Below, piece by piece: positions 23,801-34,400 of a DNA stretch of 64,000 nucleotides. The stretch covers positions 539,501 to 603,500 of the forward strand of contig CAUEEP010000737.1 in assembly GCA_958450365.1 (NCBI GenBank), read 5' to 3'. How positions within the stretch are numbered: the first letter of the stretch is position 1; every line of letters starts with the position of its first letter. Below the pieces are notes generated by a model. It saw only the letters and a program-made list of their open reading frames with translations, searched no databases and was not told the DNA's origin. This DNA comes from Mesorhabditis belari (Eukaryota > Nematoda > Chromadorea > Rhabditida > Rhabditidae). Both the position numbers and the translations under genes were made by a program.

Positions 23801-26005
23801 TCTAGTTAGTAAACGGAAGAAAATAAATCTACTTAGTCCTCGTACTTATCTACTTACTATCTATCTATCTATCTATCTACTTAATCATAGTGTCCTCGCG
23901 AGTAAATAATTACTCGAGTAAAACTTGCATGAGTAATTTTTACTCGATTAATCGACCTTTTTCGCCGAGTAACTACGAGTCAATCCTCTTTACCCGTCGA
24001 GTAAATTGAATACCTTTACATTTGACGGGAATTTGCCACTAAATCAGTTAAACGGCTGAATATCTTTAAAAGAAAACGTTTATAAATCAGCGCTCGTGAT
24101 TTTTTTCAAGCCAATTTTTGGGGGTGGGACAAATGAGACCTTTTTTTTTGCGCACCTGGACATTTGCGCACCTTTTTTTTTGCTGGAAAAGGCCTTAGGA
24201 AAGGTCGTAGAGCTTCAAAAATATTTCCATATAAGGGAATCGTATGCGTAGATTCCGAATTTCGACAAATCAGACCTCGCTAACACGTCAAATTTGGGCT
24301 AAAAAGCAAAAACTGCGGAAAAGCGTTAAGTTGCGTAGTTTTTGCCTTTTAGCCCAAATTTGACGTGTCAGCGAGGTCTGATTTGTCGAAATTCGGAATC
24401 TACGCATACGATTCCCTTAAATGAAACTATTTTTGAAGCTCTACGACTTTTCCTAAGGCCTTTCCAGCAAAAAAAAAGGTGCGCAAAAAAGGTCGCATTT
24501 GTCCCACCCCCAATTTCCAATTTTTGCAATTTTCGCCAAAAGTCGCCCCAAATGCTGGTATTTTTCCCTGGAGTGATATTCGATAATTTTTCAAGAAACT
24601 AAAATCCCAATATCGATTTAAAATTAGATTAAATCTAAATCCGGTTAACTAGACTGACAAAAAAAAGCCATGATTTGAGAAAAACGGATTGATGTTTCAC
24701 ATTTTTACTGATTTCCCAACCTGAGGTACTCTCTCGATAACGCTTTCCCGCCGGCCCAATTGTGAGTATTCTCAAGGCAGATAAGTTTCGTCGTTGGTAG
24801 ATGCGAATCTCCGCCACGAATCGACGCCTCAATCTCTTTCAACGGCAACGTTCCATCGTTCGCAATCTCTACCGTCATTGCACTGACTCCTGGAATTTTT
24901 TGGATTGGCTAAAGTACGCCAAAGTGAAAGAAATTCAGTGTTTATTATGAAAAATCTCTGAACTCACCCCCAAATTGAGCATAATTTCCTTGTTCCCATC
25001 GATGAATATGCGATTGTTTCCCAACAATAATCTCTTCTCCACGTTGACAATGCGAAAGAACGGCAAGAAGATTGCCCATTGTGCCCGAACAGACAAAAAT
25101 ACCAGCTTCTTTCTTGAAGAGTTTAGCGCATCTAGAATTTTTCGTTAATTTATTTGGATATCTAGACATATCTAGAATATCTAGAATTCAAATAGATTTA
25201 AGTTTATCAGCTAAATAATAGCTTATTAGCTATTATTTTCAATGGATAACCTTTCTTCTAAAGCATTGATTGTCGGATCTTCTCCATAAACATCATCACC
25301 GACGATTGAATTGGCCATGATCTAGAAATAAATTCTTTTAAAAATCTCAATCATTTTGCATTAATTGGATTTAAACTTAAAAGATTTGAATGAAATTTTT
25401 CAAATCTATTAAAAAATTTAAATCTCTTTCTTTCTTTCTTCTTCCTTTCTTCTTTATTGTGTTTCCTATTTCTTCTTGGGGGAAAGAAGGCATCGATAGC
25501 TCAATGGCTATCGATGCCCGCTTCTTTTTTTTTTCTCTTTTTTTAGAGCATCCTCCAATGGTAGAGCAAAACAGAAAGTTGAGGGTTCAATTCCTATTCA
25601 ATCCCGTCTTTACCGTTCATTTCTTTACTTTATTATTGCTAACGCTAAATTTCTTACAAGTCTAGCTTCATATTTCGGTGCACAGATCACTTTTACCGGT
25701 TTTAATCTAAATTCTAGTACTTTCTCTACTTCCTAGTACTTCCTAGTACTAGTTCCTTGTAAGTTTAGCTAAAATACTCAAGAAAGGGTTTCTATTTTTG
25801 TGCATACTTTTAAAGATAAAATATTGCCGATAGAGATTTAAAAAATTGACTACCTAATTATAAGATTACTACTAATCTCTATTATTGTACTACAAAAAAA
25901 GTAATGTACTATTGTACTATTGTACTATTTATTTTATTACAATACCTGTCTCATTTCGGGTGTCGGCCTTGTGATCGGTGTCTGATCGAAGATCGATACA
26001 TTCAT
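20827..26005 (-). CDS. L-threonine aldolase (PLP-dependent)
   Basis: The enzyme cleaves L-threonine or allo-threonine to glycine and acetaldehyde. It is a complete model of about 370 residues: 26005-25946, 25321-25251, 25131-24968, 24889-24721, 23754-23647, 22346-22237, 22113-22012, 21664-21539, 21383-21270 and 20859-20827, all in phase. Family motifs are in order: [17 protein letters not shown], then [12 protein letters not shown], then [11 protein letters not shown], then [14 protein letters not shown], then the PLP lysine in [12 protein letters not shown], then GGGWRQAG. No mitochondrial leader is obvious ([17 protein letters not shown]). The intron at 22347-23646 contains a mariner and the intron at 23755-24720 contains a MITE; neither breaks coding sequence. 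A partial copy of exon 23754-23647 and the adjacent intron lies at 51984. The zinc-finger gene follows downstream on the same strand. Confidence 0.92.
22380..23606 (+). mobile_element. Mariner element 1 (in aldolase intron)
   Basis: The ~30-bp terminal inverted repeats begin TTAGGTTGAGGAAAAGTAAT and are flanked by TA. A 352-codon frame at 22548-23606 encodes a mariner transposase with the first catalytic Asp in [19 protein letters not shown], and the third Asp in [10 protein letters not shown] (D,D34D). The expected middle motif [10 protein letters not shown] is present in the DNA but in another frame; the long frame reads through it as [10 protein letters not shown]. Two compensating indels have therefore removed the second catalytic Asp, and this copy should be inactive despite its open length. 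Confidence 0.9.
23729..24560. repeat. Segmental duplication, copy A (aldolase locus)
   Basis: This is part of an aldolase exon plus intron DNA (AACTAGCAGTCGAATCTA, TACTTATCTA, AGTAATTTTTACTCGATTAA). It recurs at 51984-53890 with different insertions. Copy A contains the MITE 24120-24511, which copy B lacks; copy B contains a mariner and a MITE, which copy A lacks. Confidence 0.85.
24120..24511. repeat. hAT-type MITE, TTTGCTGGAAAAGG subfamily, copy 1
   Basis: The termini GGGGGTGGGACAAATGAGAC and the inverse complement match those of 14067-14545, but the interior differs: arms through GCTGGAAAAGGCCTTAGG, AAGGGAATCGTATGCGTAGA and TCAGACCTCGCTAACACGTC. It is very similar to 48895-49287. The uninterrupted sequence is seen in the paralogous copy near 53850. 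Confidence 0.85.
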
Positions 26006-26520
26006 CGCAATTCTCCACTTTTGATGAATACGATACAGAAGGCATTGTTGTGTGAAGAAAATAGGCTAAATCTAGATATATATATATATCCTTTTTTTTA
26101 ATTTATTAACTTTGAACTCGATTAGCAAAAATTTTAGCTGAGAATCGGAGGTGATATTTCGTGAGAATTTTTAGCATTGGAATGCGACTTGAGTTGGAAG
26201 TCAATCAAAAAAAAGTTGTAGACTTTATTCAGTAAGATTTGTAGAAAAGCTAAAAGAAAATAGCAAAATATTGAAATTTTTTGATCAAAATTCGGTATGA
26301 TAACAAGGAAATGGATTGAATCGAGAAAAATTGCTATAATTTTCTTTTCAAGGTCAACTTTGATAAAATGATGTAGAAGGTGTAAAAATTTATAAAGTTT
26401 AATAGATTTTTCGAATAGAAAATTTAGAGATCACCTGAGAATTCCCGCTGGGTTCTTGAAATTATACTTGCAGTTTTTGTCTTTATCAAAAGAAATGCCA
26501 TTGGCTTCCGATTGATAAGA

Positions 26521-26670
26521 TTGGAAAAAGAAAAGAAAAGAAAGGAAAGGAAAGGAAGGAAAAGAAAAAAAAAAAGAAAAGAAAGGAAAGGAAAGAAAAA
26601 AAAAAAAAAAAAAAGGAAAGGAAAAGAAAAGAAAAGAAAGGAAAAGGAAAAGAAAAGGCAAAGAAAAGAA
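26521..26670. repeat. Polypurine (A/G) tract
   Basis: About 150 nt almost entirely of AAAGG/AAAAG units. The reverse-strand open frames over it (F/S-rich) are compositional artefacts. Confidence 0.85.
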
Positions 26671-26860
26671 AATTGTTGAAAATAGAGTGTGTTCCTTTCG
26701 ATTCACGTGTTTTCTGAAATGAACCTATTTGAGAAACCACCGTAGTCAAACTGCCAATTTACATCCAATCAGCTCAATTTTGGTATCATTTGATGAGGAA
26801 TTACAAGGTTCAGCCAATGATTTAAAAATTGGATTGATCTAATGAAACTAACTATTTGAT

Positions 26861-26935
26861 TACGGTACTTCTCAAATAGGTGCATTTTAGAAAACACATT
26901 AGTCGAGAGGAACACACTCTAGTTGGAAATCTATG
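26861..26935 (+). repeat. Dispersed TTACGGTA/TTTTAGAAAAC repeat, best copy
   Basis: GATTACGGTACTTCTC, then GGTGCATTTTAGAAAACACA, then GAGAGGAACACACTCTA. Four blocks are shared with 63251-63315. Confidence 0.55.
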
Positions 26936-28013
26936 CTTATCCCCACAAATTTCTTTGACTGTGTTTTCTAAACCGTGCCCTTTTGTATTTTTGTCGTGAC
27001 ATCTAAAGGAGGGTTATGTAGTCGTTAAATTATCATTTTATTTCTCACAACGTTTTTGCCTAGCTTCTATTCCAGCTAGCAACTATTCCAAGTTTTACTA
27101 TTTGAATAAACCTAACTGTTATACTATCCTCTATGAATTAAATATCACTATCTATTAAACGAAATCTATTACACAACGCAACGACGCCGCAAAGCGGGTA
27201 CAACAAAAGAAAAATAGATTTAGAATGTTTTATTGGGATTTATGAAGAATTTAGTGAAAATGGGGACCTTTTAGGATATGATAATTCGGTTTGAGTTGAA
27301 AAATTCGCGTTTAACAAGTTGAAAGCCATTTACAATTAGTAAAATGATTGGATTGGAATGATCAAAATTATTGAGAATTTGATTTGAAAATTTTTAAAAG
27401 TAAATAAAAGAATATTTTGTAAAGCTACATTGTGTAGAGCTTTTGTTGGCCCTCATTTTTGTTTGACAAAAAGAATTTCCCTTTAGTCTAAGCCTCTGAT
27501 CTTGAGAATCCTTTAGTCTAAACCTCTGATATTGAGAATTCTTTGTAAAACTTTTTTCATCGAAGTTTTTAATTTTCCAGGTAAGAAAAGCTCTTTGATC
27601 AATATATAAAAGAAAATTAGAGGCTATAAAGAGGTTGAAAGGTTGACTTTAAGTTGCTCAAATTCCAGCAATAAATAGCTGCTATTTGGGTGACAAAATT
27701 GTGTTTATTGTAGTGTTTGGGCAAAGATTCCGATTTCTCATTAATGGGAAGTACAAAAGGTCAATTTTGAAATGATAAGAGATGGCTTTCTCACCTTTTT
27801 TCTCATCACAGACATGGATGCTTTGGGTGCAATAAAAAAAGGCTGCGGGACACTAAAATCGAATTTTTTAAGGAATTATCACCATTTTTTTTTGAAGATA
27901 CTGTCAACTTTTAGAATCATTTTTCTCTTATTACAGTATCCAACTGAATATCTTTATAAAGAGAATATCTTTAAAATCTTTAAATATCTTTAAAAAGAGG
28001 AAAACTATTGTAA

Positions 28014-28865
28014 CTTCAGGCAAAGAAAAGGTTACGGTAGTGATTATTCTGCTTAATTTTAATCCAGCTGAATATCTTTATAAAGATTGAGACATAAAAC
28101 GAAACTTTAATTGAGAAAACTACCGTAATCTCATTCAATGATTAATTGATCGAAGACTTTTTAGGGAGATAGGGTAACGGCTTGAGTTGAAAAATTCACG
28201 AATTGAATGAGATTGAATCAATGAATCAATGAATCAATGAATCAAGAAATCAAGAAATCAATGAATCAAGGAATCAAGGAATCAAGGAATCAAGGAATCA
28301 ATGAATCAATGAATCAAGGAATCAATGAATCAAGGAATCAAGGAATCAATGAATCAGTGAATCAGTGAATCAATGAATCAATGAATCAAGGAATCAATGA
28401 ATCAATGAATCAAGGAATCAAGGAATCAAGGAATCAATGAATCAGTGAATCAGTGAATCAATGAATCAATGAATCAAGGAATCAAGGAATCAAGGAATCA
28501 ATGAATCAGTGAATCAGTGAATCAATGAATCAATGAATCAAGGAATCAAGGAATCAAGGAATCAATGAATCAGTGAATCAATGAATCAATGAATCAAGGA
28601 ATCAAGGAATCAAGGAATCAATGAATCAGTGAATCAGTGAATCAATGAATCAATGAATCAAGGAATCAAGGAATCAAGGAATCAATGAATCAGTGAATCA
28701 ATGAATCAATGAATCAATGAATCAATGAATCAAGAAATCATTGAATGAGATTACGGTAGTTTTCTCAATTAAAGTTTCCTTTTATATCTCAATCTTTATA
28801 AAGATATTCAGCTGGATTAAAATTAAGCAGAATAATCACTACCGTAACTTTTTCTTTGCCTGAAG
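28014..28865. repeat. Foldback element with internal 8-bp minisatellite
   Basis: The arms of about 126 bp (28014-28140 and 28738-28865) are near-perfect inverse complements. The outer end is CTTCAGGCAAAGAAAAGGTT and the inner end is CTACCGTAATCTCATTCAAT. The ~540-bp core at 28205-28745 is built only of the 8-mers AATCAATG, AATCAAGG and AATCAGTG. They are arranged in a recurring higher-order block of about eight units (two ATG-type, three AGG-type, one ATG-type, two GTG-type). Confidence 0.9.
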
Positions 28866-29347
28866 AAAAGGTTACAATAGTTTTCTAAATTAGTCACTTT
28901 TTCGAAACAGCAAAGAACTCACTCTATTTTAGAACCTTTTCATCTTACTACGGTATTATCGGATTAAGATATGAAGCCTTGAATCACACCGTGCTTTAAT
29001 AGTTTCTTTTATTTTTAAATATTTTATTCAACAACAATGAAAGAGAGATTAGAGTATGAGAAGCTAATTGATGGAAAAGAACAGAAATTTGCATTTATGT
29101 GCATTTTAGGAAAGAGTACCAGTGGAAATTGAGACTAATTTGGAGTGTGAAGGCGAAGAGGATACAGGAAAGATGTACATGGCTTAGAAAACATAATCAA
29201 AGACTGTAACTTTACTGTAACTTTTGGTGGTCATTTTTGCATTTAAATGTAAAGTTACAAATACCAAAAAGTGTTAGAACATTAGAACAAATATTTGAGG
29301 AGCTGCTTGGGTGGTAAGTAAATGAATAGCTATAGGAGAAAAGATAT

Positions 29348-32300
29348 TCAGTTGGTGAAATCAGCAAGACCGGTGACTAGATTACGGTCACGCGCCTCCT
29401 CCAAAAGACGACGGTTCTGAAAAAATTTCATAGTAATCTAGATATTTGAATACAGTAAGATTGTGCTAAGTTTTTTTAAGTATCAGTCCCGGAAAGGTAT
29501 ACTGTAATCGGATTTCTTTGAGAATCGGATTTGAGGATTGCAATTGATTGCTAAATTTTTAGGCTCAGAATACGTTATTCAAATTGAAAACTCTAGAATT
29601 CGTTTTAGGATCGATTTGTAGCCGCTACAGTACTTTTATTATATCTTTACAGTAAAATTACGCTACAGTAACCCTGCACCCTGCATAAAGCTAAAAACAA
29701 TGCTGAAAATCAAAAAGGCCTACACTCGAAAAAAGACTGAACGAAGTTGGGAATGCTTCTGATTGCGTAATCCAGGGTGTTCTAGAAAAGAAAAACAAAA
29801 GAGTTAGTCAACGGTAAAGTAATCTAAATTAGACTAGGATCAAATTTAGATCTGAAAACTATCTTCTTACAGTAACCAGTCACATTTGTTCCCCCACTTA
29901 CCCTCTCCTTCTGCTCCAGTTCAGCGATCATCCGAGTGCCCTCATTGTTCTCCTCTTGAAGAACCTGTAATTTATTGGTTTTAGATAATTAGATAGATCT
30001 ATTATCTAATAATAGGTATAGATATAGATATAGATATAGATATCTTTGCCCCACCCCTTTGTCCCATTGGTAATCTAACTTTAAACTCAAATATCTTGGT
30101 GTTGGGTTGTCCAATTTATAAATTATTGGTATCACTAGATGCGTCAAGTCTTTCTCTGTCGATTGGTATAAAAACTATTTCAATTGAACAGCCGTACACG
30201 AAGGTATTTGAGCTTAAAGCTGGATTGTTAATGACAAAGGACATATCTATATCATTTGAGACATATCTATATCTATATCTATATCTATATCTATTATTTA
30301 TTATCTATTATCTAATAATCTAATCTTATCCACTTTTTAACCATTTAAACTCACCGTAATGATGACAGCTTTATCCTCGGCGTCCAGTTGAATCTTTGTG
30401 ATCTGTTCGCGGAGCTTCTTGATCTAAAAAAGAAAATTTTATACCTATCTATTTGCATATATCTAGCTATTAAAGTAACCTCAATTTCCAACGCCTGGAT
30501 GTAATCGGTTTTGTTGCGTAGGCAAGTGACGAGCGCTTCCTCGTCGATTCCACTCGATCCGACGCGACCTATAGACAAATTTTTTGAGACTTTTTGATAC
30601 AGAAAGCTTGATTCGATTGGGGAAAAATTGACAAAATTATAGACAGACAACACGGGGATTGACGACAAACCTCTATGTCTACGCTGCTTACCACTGAATT
30701 GCTCAGCGCGGCTCATTGCGGCGATCATTTCTTCTTTCTCGGCCAATTTTGCGTGCAAATGATCGATGTCGAGTCTGAAATGGGGCTTTGAATGAATTTT
30801 GCTCAATCTTGTACTCTTGAAGGGTACTTTTACCAGGTATCCGATACAGTACTGACTGTACGCAACTGGTACAGTACCCTTGAAGGATTCTGTGCCAGGT
30901 GCGAACCCTTTGCAGTACCCTGGGCACTGTACCAACTCCCTGTTTCACAATTCAAGGGTACTTACGCAAGTGGCTGGTTCTTGAAATATAGTCTGAATTT
31001 TTTGTTTCTTTACTTACTTCAACGCCGTAATCATATCCTCTAGATGTTTTTTGAATCACACCCTGATCATTCTGTTGGCTTTTTTTGAGCATTGTTGACG
31101 TCTTTCTTCAGCGATTCATTTTGTTCCATCAACTGCATTTTCTCGATGGTGCTGGCTTGGAGCTAAATTAGCATTTCAGAATGTTTTACGCTCGTTAGAC
31201 TCACCTCGACCTTCAGATTTTCTTGTTTTTCTTGGAGGATGGCGTTTTGACGGAGAGCGGCTTCTAGCTAAAAAACTAAGCTGTTGATTGGTAGGGTTAC
31301 GGTAGTTTGCAAAAGATGACACATTTTAGAAAATTAATTGTTCACGCGGCACTCACCTTCATCAGCATTTCCTCCATTTTGCCCTCTGATTCTTCGGTCA
31401 GCTGCTTGGTGACCGCTTTTCGAATGCGATGGATCTAAAATAAGGATTATATTCGATATCTAACTCCTATCTGGCTTACAACTAATTTTGAATTAAATAT
31501 CACATTTGAACGGACTAATTAGACGGGCTAATTAGATGGACTAATTAGACGGGCTAATTAGACGGACATTTGCGTACAGTTATTCTAAGAATAAGGCTAC
31601 CAAGGGAGTTTAGAATCGCAAGATGCATCATCAGCTCTAATTTTAATATCAATATCATTATCAACCTCTTCGGTTTTTCATCGACCGTTTCCATCAAGCG
31701 CTTGTTAATCTTTTTTTTCGGTGCTCAGCTGAAAATTGGGATTTAAAATCGAAAAAATTTCCCTGTTTCACCTGAACTTTGAGCTCTTCATTCTCCTCCT
31801 TCAACATGGCCACCTCTCCACCAGTGACGGCCATCGTAGACTAAAATTTTTAAGCTTACAACTACCGTAATATCTCTATAGTCTGTCTTGTTACAGTATG
31901 CCGAAATTAAAAAGTATTTAGATATTTGAATTGGAATGAGTAAATCGTTTTCTAAAAGATTTTGATTTGAAAAGCTACCGCACTCTTCCTATTAGTCTAT
32001 TCCTAATTTTGATTCCAATTCATACACGGTTTTATCCCTCATCAAATGGAATTATAAATAAGTAAACAGAAGACAAGCTGAAAAAAGGATTACGGTTGTT
32101 TTCCAAATTATCCACTTTTTAAAAAGCGGGAACTTTTGAGGAGCACTCTCAAGTTAAATTTAAATGTCCAAATTTCAATTGAAACAGATATTCAGTCTTT
32201 TTAGCTTAATTATTTTGCTATAAAGTTTATTTTTAGATATTTTACCCCAATCATATGCGATTCGAACATTTTCCCCAAATTGCGCAGCTCGTCCAAAACG

Positions 32301-33432
32301 GTTTTCGAAGTTGGCATCGAGAAATCCGACATCGATTCTGACATAATTGGGGCTGAAAAAAGGTACGATTTGAACCGAAAACGTGTTCGAAATAGGGAAA
32401 AAGCAGATAAAACAGGCTTTGAATTTAAGGTTGCATAAGACAAGGCTACGGTGGTTATCGATTTTTGAGACTGTTTAACGCTTTACTATTTCGCAATCTA
32501 CTATATATAAAAGAGAAGTGTCCGTCCGTCTGTCTGTCCGTCACGCTCTAGATCTCGGCTCTCCGTGAACCGATTTCGACAAACTTTGTTTTATCGATAT
32601 GGCATTAAAAATGAATAGGTACATCCTTTTTGGTTAAAACAAGTTTTTCATGAAAAACCAGTTAAAAAATCAGAAGAACCACTTAGCCACCCCACTTTTT
32701 GCGGTCTTTGGGAGGGTGGACGTGACCGAGGTGGTTAGTGTCCCGTCTAGCGAGGCTGGTGATATTATAAATTGTCTGAAAAAGGCACCAACTTTCAGGG
32801 TCCGCGAGATTTCCGATATCAGATGGAGTTGGAGTGGTTGGGCGCGCATCAGTGGGCTCATTTGGAGTGGACTGGAAAAAAATCGAAAAGTAAAATTTTA
32901 GAGTCATTGTTTATTATAAAGTTACATTTTTGTTACAGTATACCTATTCTCCGTATCTTTTATTGAATCCTTTTGTATTCAGCACTACTCTGACCAATAG
33001 CAAGATTACTCTAAGTCACAGTATTTGTAGCTACCTATTTTTCGTATCTGCTACCGTAACCTATTCAGCACTATACTTTGACCGACAAGCAAACCTATTG
33101 GACACTAATTGCCCAGTTTGTCAAGAAATTCACTCACCTTCGAGATCACAAAACGATTTTTCGGATCCTTCAATCGACATCGTGTTGAGGAAGACGCTTT
33201 GTGTGGGCGAAGCGGTCGGCGTTTTCTCGGACTCGAGATCATCGTGGAATGAACGACGAACCGGGTCGGAGCCTGGAAATTTAAATTTTCATAGTTCATA
33301 GTTCATAGTAAATTGTCCAGTTTTTAAGCTAGTTTACTCACCAATATCCGGCTCGATCACCTCAAAATCATCGCAAACCGAGACGACATCCGAAAATTCC
33401 TGCTGCGATTCGGGGGTTTCTTTTTCGGCCAT
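29348..33432 (-). CDS. Coiled-coil protein, unknown family
   Basis: The start MAEKETPESQQEFSDV at 33432 directly follows a CTTATCAG acceptor (likely trans-spliced). An acidic N-terminus (VCDDFEVIEPDIG) and a serine-rich segment (SEKTPTASPTQSVFLNTMS) lead into a long heptad-rich region. Exons include VLDELRNLGKMFESHM, AMLKEENEELKVQ, IHRIRKAVTKQLTEESEGKM, LRQNAILQEKQENLKVE, LMEQNESLKKDVNN, IDHLHAKLAEKEEMIAAM, LRNKTDYIQALEIE, LREQITKIQLDAEDKAVI, VLQEENNEGTRMIAELEQKE and NRRLLEEARDRN, ending in TGA at 29348-29350. A possible alternative exon near 29760 reads TLDYAIRSIPNFVQ. Two exons need a one-base correction in runs of A (about 31717-31724 and 31078-31086) to stay open. A scaffold or tether role is only a guess from the coiled coil. 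Confidence 0.7.
30008..30300. repeat. (TATAGA)n and (ATCTAT)n arrays flanking a MITE
   Basis: The two arrays are inverse complements and together with the MITE form a larger palindrome. Beyond them TCTATTATCTAATAAT-like sequence is also found on both sides. Confidence 0.7.
30047..30240. repeat. MITE, GCGCCCCGCCCC type, copy 2, in a coiled-coil-gene intron
   Basis: It is the inverse orientation of 13323-13513. It shares CTTGGTGTTGGG, CTTTCTCTGTCGATTGG and CAATTGAACAGCC but is diverged at its ends. It is embedded between TATAGA repeats (30008-30045) and ATCTAT repeats (30246-30295). Confidence 0.7.
32490..32900 (+). mobile_element. Possible Helitron-like fragment
   Basis: TCTACTATATATAAAAGAG is followed by GTCCGTCCGTCTGTCTGTCC and CTCCGTGAACCGATTTCGAC. 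This order resembles the left end of Helitrons in animal genomes as I remember it. No RepHel coding sequence and no clear CTRR-hairpin end were found. Confidence 0.3.
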
Positions 33433-33433
33433 C

Positions 33434-34400
33434 TGATAAGAAAATTTTATCTCAAATTCTAGCAGTAAAAGGTACAGTAAAGATATGGTAAAGCTCAGTG
33501 GCGGAATTAAAGGATTCAAGCGGTAAGACTGAAACCTGTGCTTCATCAGAATTTGAAAGCATTCAGTCTTAACGTCCGAATGGTTACTTTATATTAATAT
33601 TAATTAATATAATAAATATATTAAGTACAATAAATAAATATATTAAGCACAAGATGTAGGATTTACTGTATTTTTAAAAGATACAGAAAATCTTAAATCT
33701 TAAATTGACCCAAGTTTGCCCAAGGTATCAATTGTAAGCCACTTGCTAAACTTCTCAATGTGCAAAGGTTTCACAATGGAGAAAAGGTAAAAAAAAAGAC
33801 TTTGCGAAAAACAAAGACTGTGTCAAGAGAGAAAAATCTATTGCCATTGCGAAACATCAGCTGAGTCAAAGCGTTGAGCAACGAAAACTGAGACGCGAAA
33901 GGGCACAAATGGTCGGTGTACAGGGGAGAAATGCGGAACTTTTCGCAAAGAGGAGCTGCATTCGAAAGTCCATGAAAACATGATGCTATGAAATCGCTTT
34001 TTTTCCATGAGCTTCACAAGTTTTACAAGGATTTTTAGACTAAAATGAGAGAAATTTTGGTATGAAATATATAGGCTTTGATAATATTCAGCTAATTAAT
34101 TAAGTATCTAATCTGATAAATTTGCGAGTATATAATCATTCAAGTAAAAAAATTTTCTTGAAATTTATTTTTTTGTAGCTTGCTGGCTAGGTCGCCCCTT
34201 ATCAAAAGCTTGCTAACTTTCTTGCCTCTGGCTAAATTTTACCATTTTACCGCCAAATTTCTACTCAATATCCCTTATTCTACATCTGTTGCTTATAAAA
34301 TTGACCCAAAAAACGTTTTGCTACTGGCAAATTTGGATTTCTTATGCTTTTTTTCTTGTTTTATCTTTGCAAAGCCAGTGCTTAACTATTTTTTTCAGAG
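33434..34400. other. Divergent intergenic region between coiled-coil gene and NUP50
   Basis: It should hold the promoters of both genes. A coding-like patch near 33780-33975 has no supported splice model. The NUP50 ATG is preceded by TTTTTTTCAGAG, a splice or trans-splice acceptor. Confidence 0.5.

Larger units (their letters stand above)
26110..28013. other. Intergenic, no gene seen
   Basis: AT-rich DNA between the aldolase start and the foldback element. It contains a polypurine block and one clear copy of the dispersed TTACGGTA repeat. The short open frames lack splice or motif support. Confidence 0.6.

Noticed and set aside
25548..25612. tRNA-like stretch with CCAATGGTAGAGCA and GGGTTCAATTCC
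   Set aside because: A- and B-box resemblance only; I could not fold an acceptor or anticodon arm.
26431..26749. Phenylalanine/serine-rich minus-strand frames
   Set aside because: They are produced by the polypurine tract; composition alone explains them.
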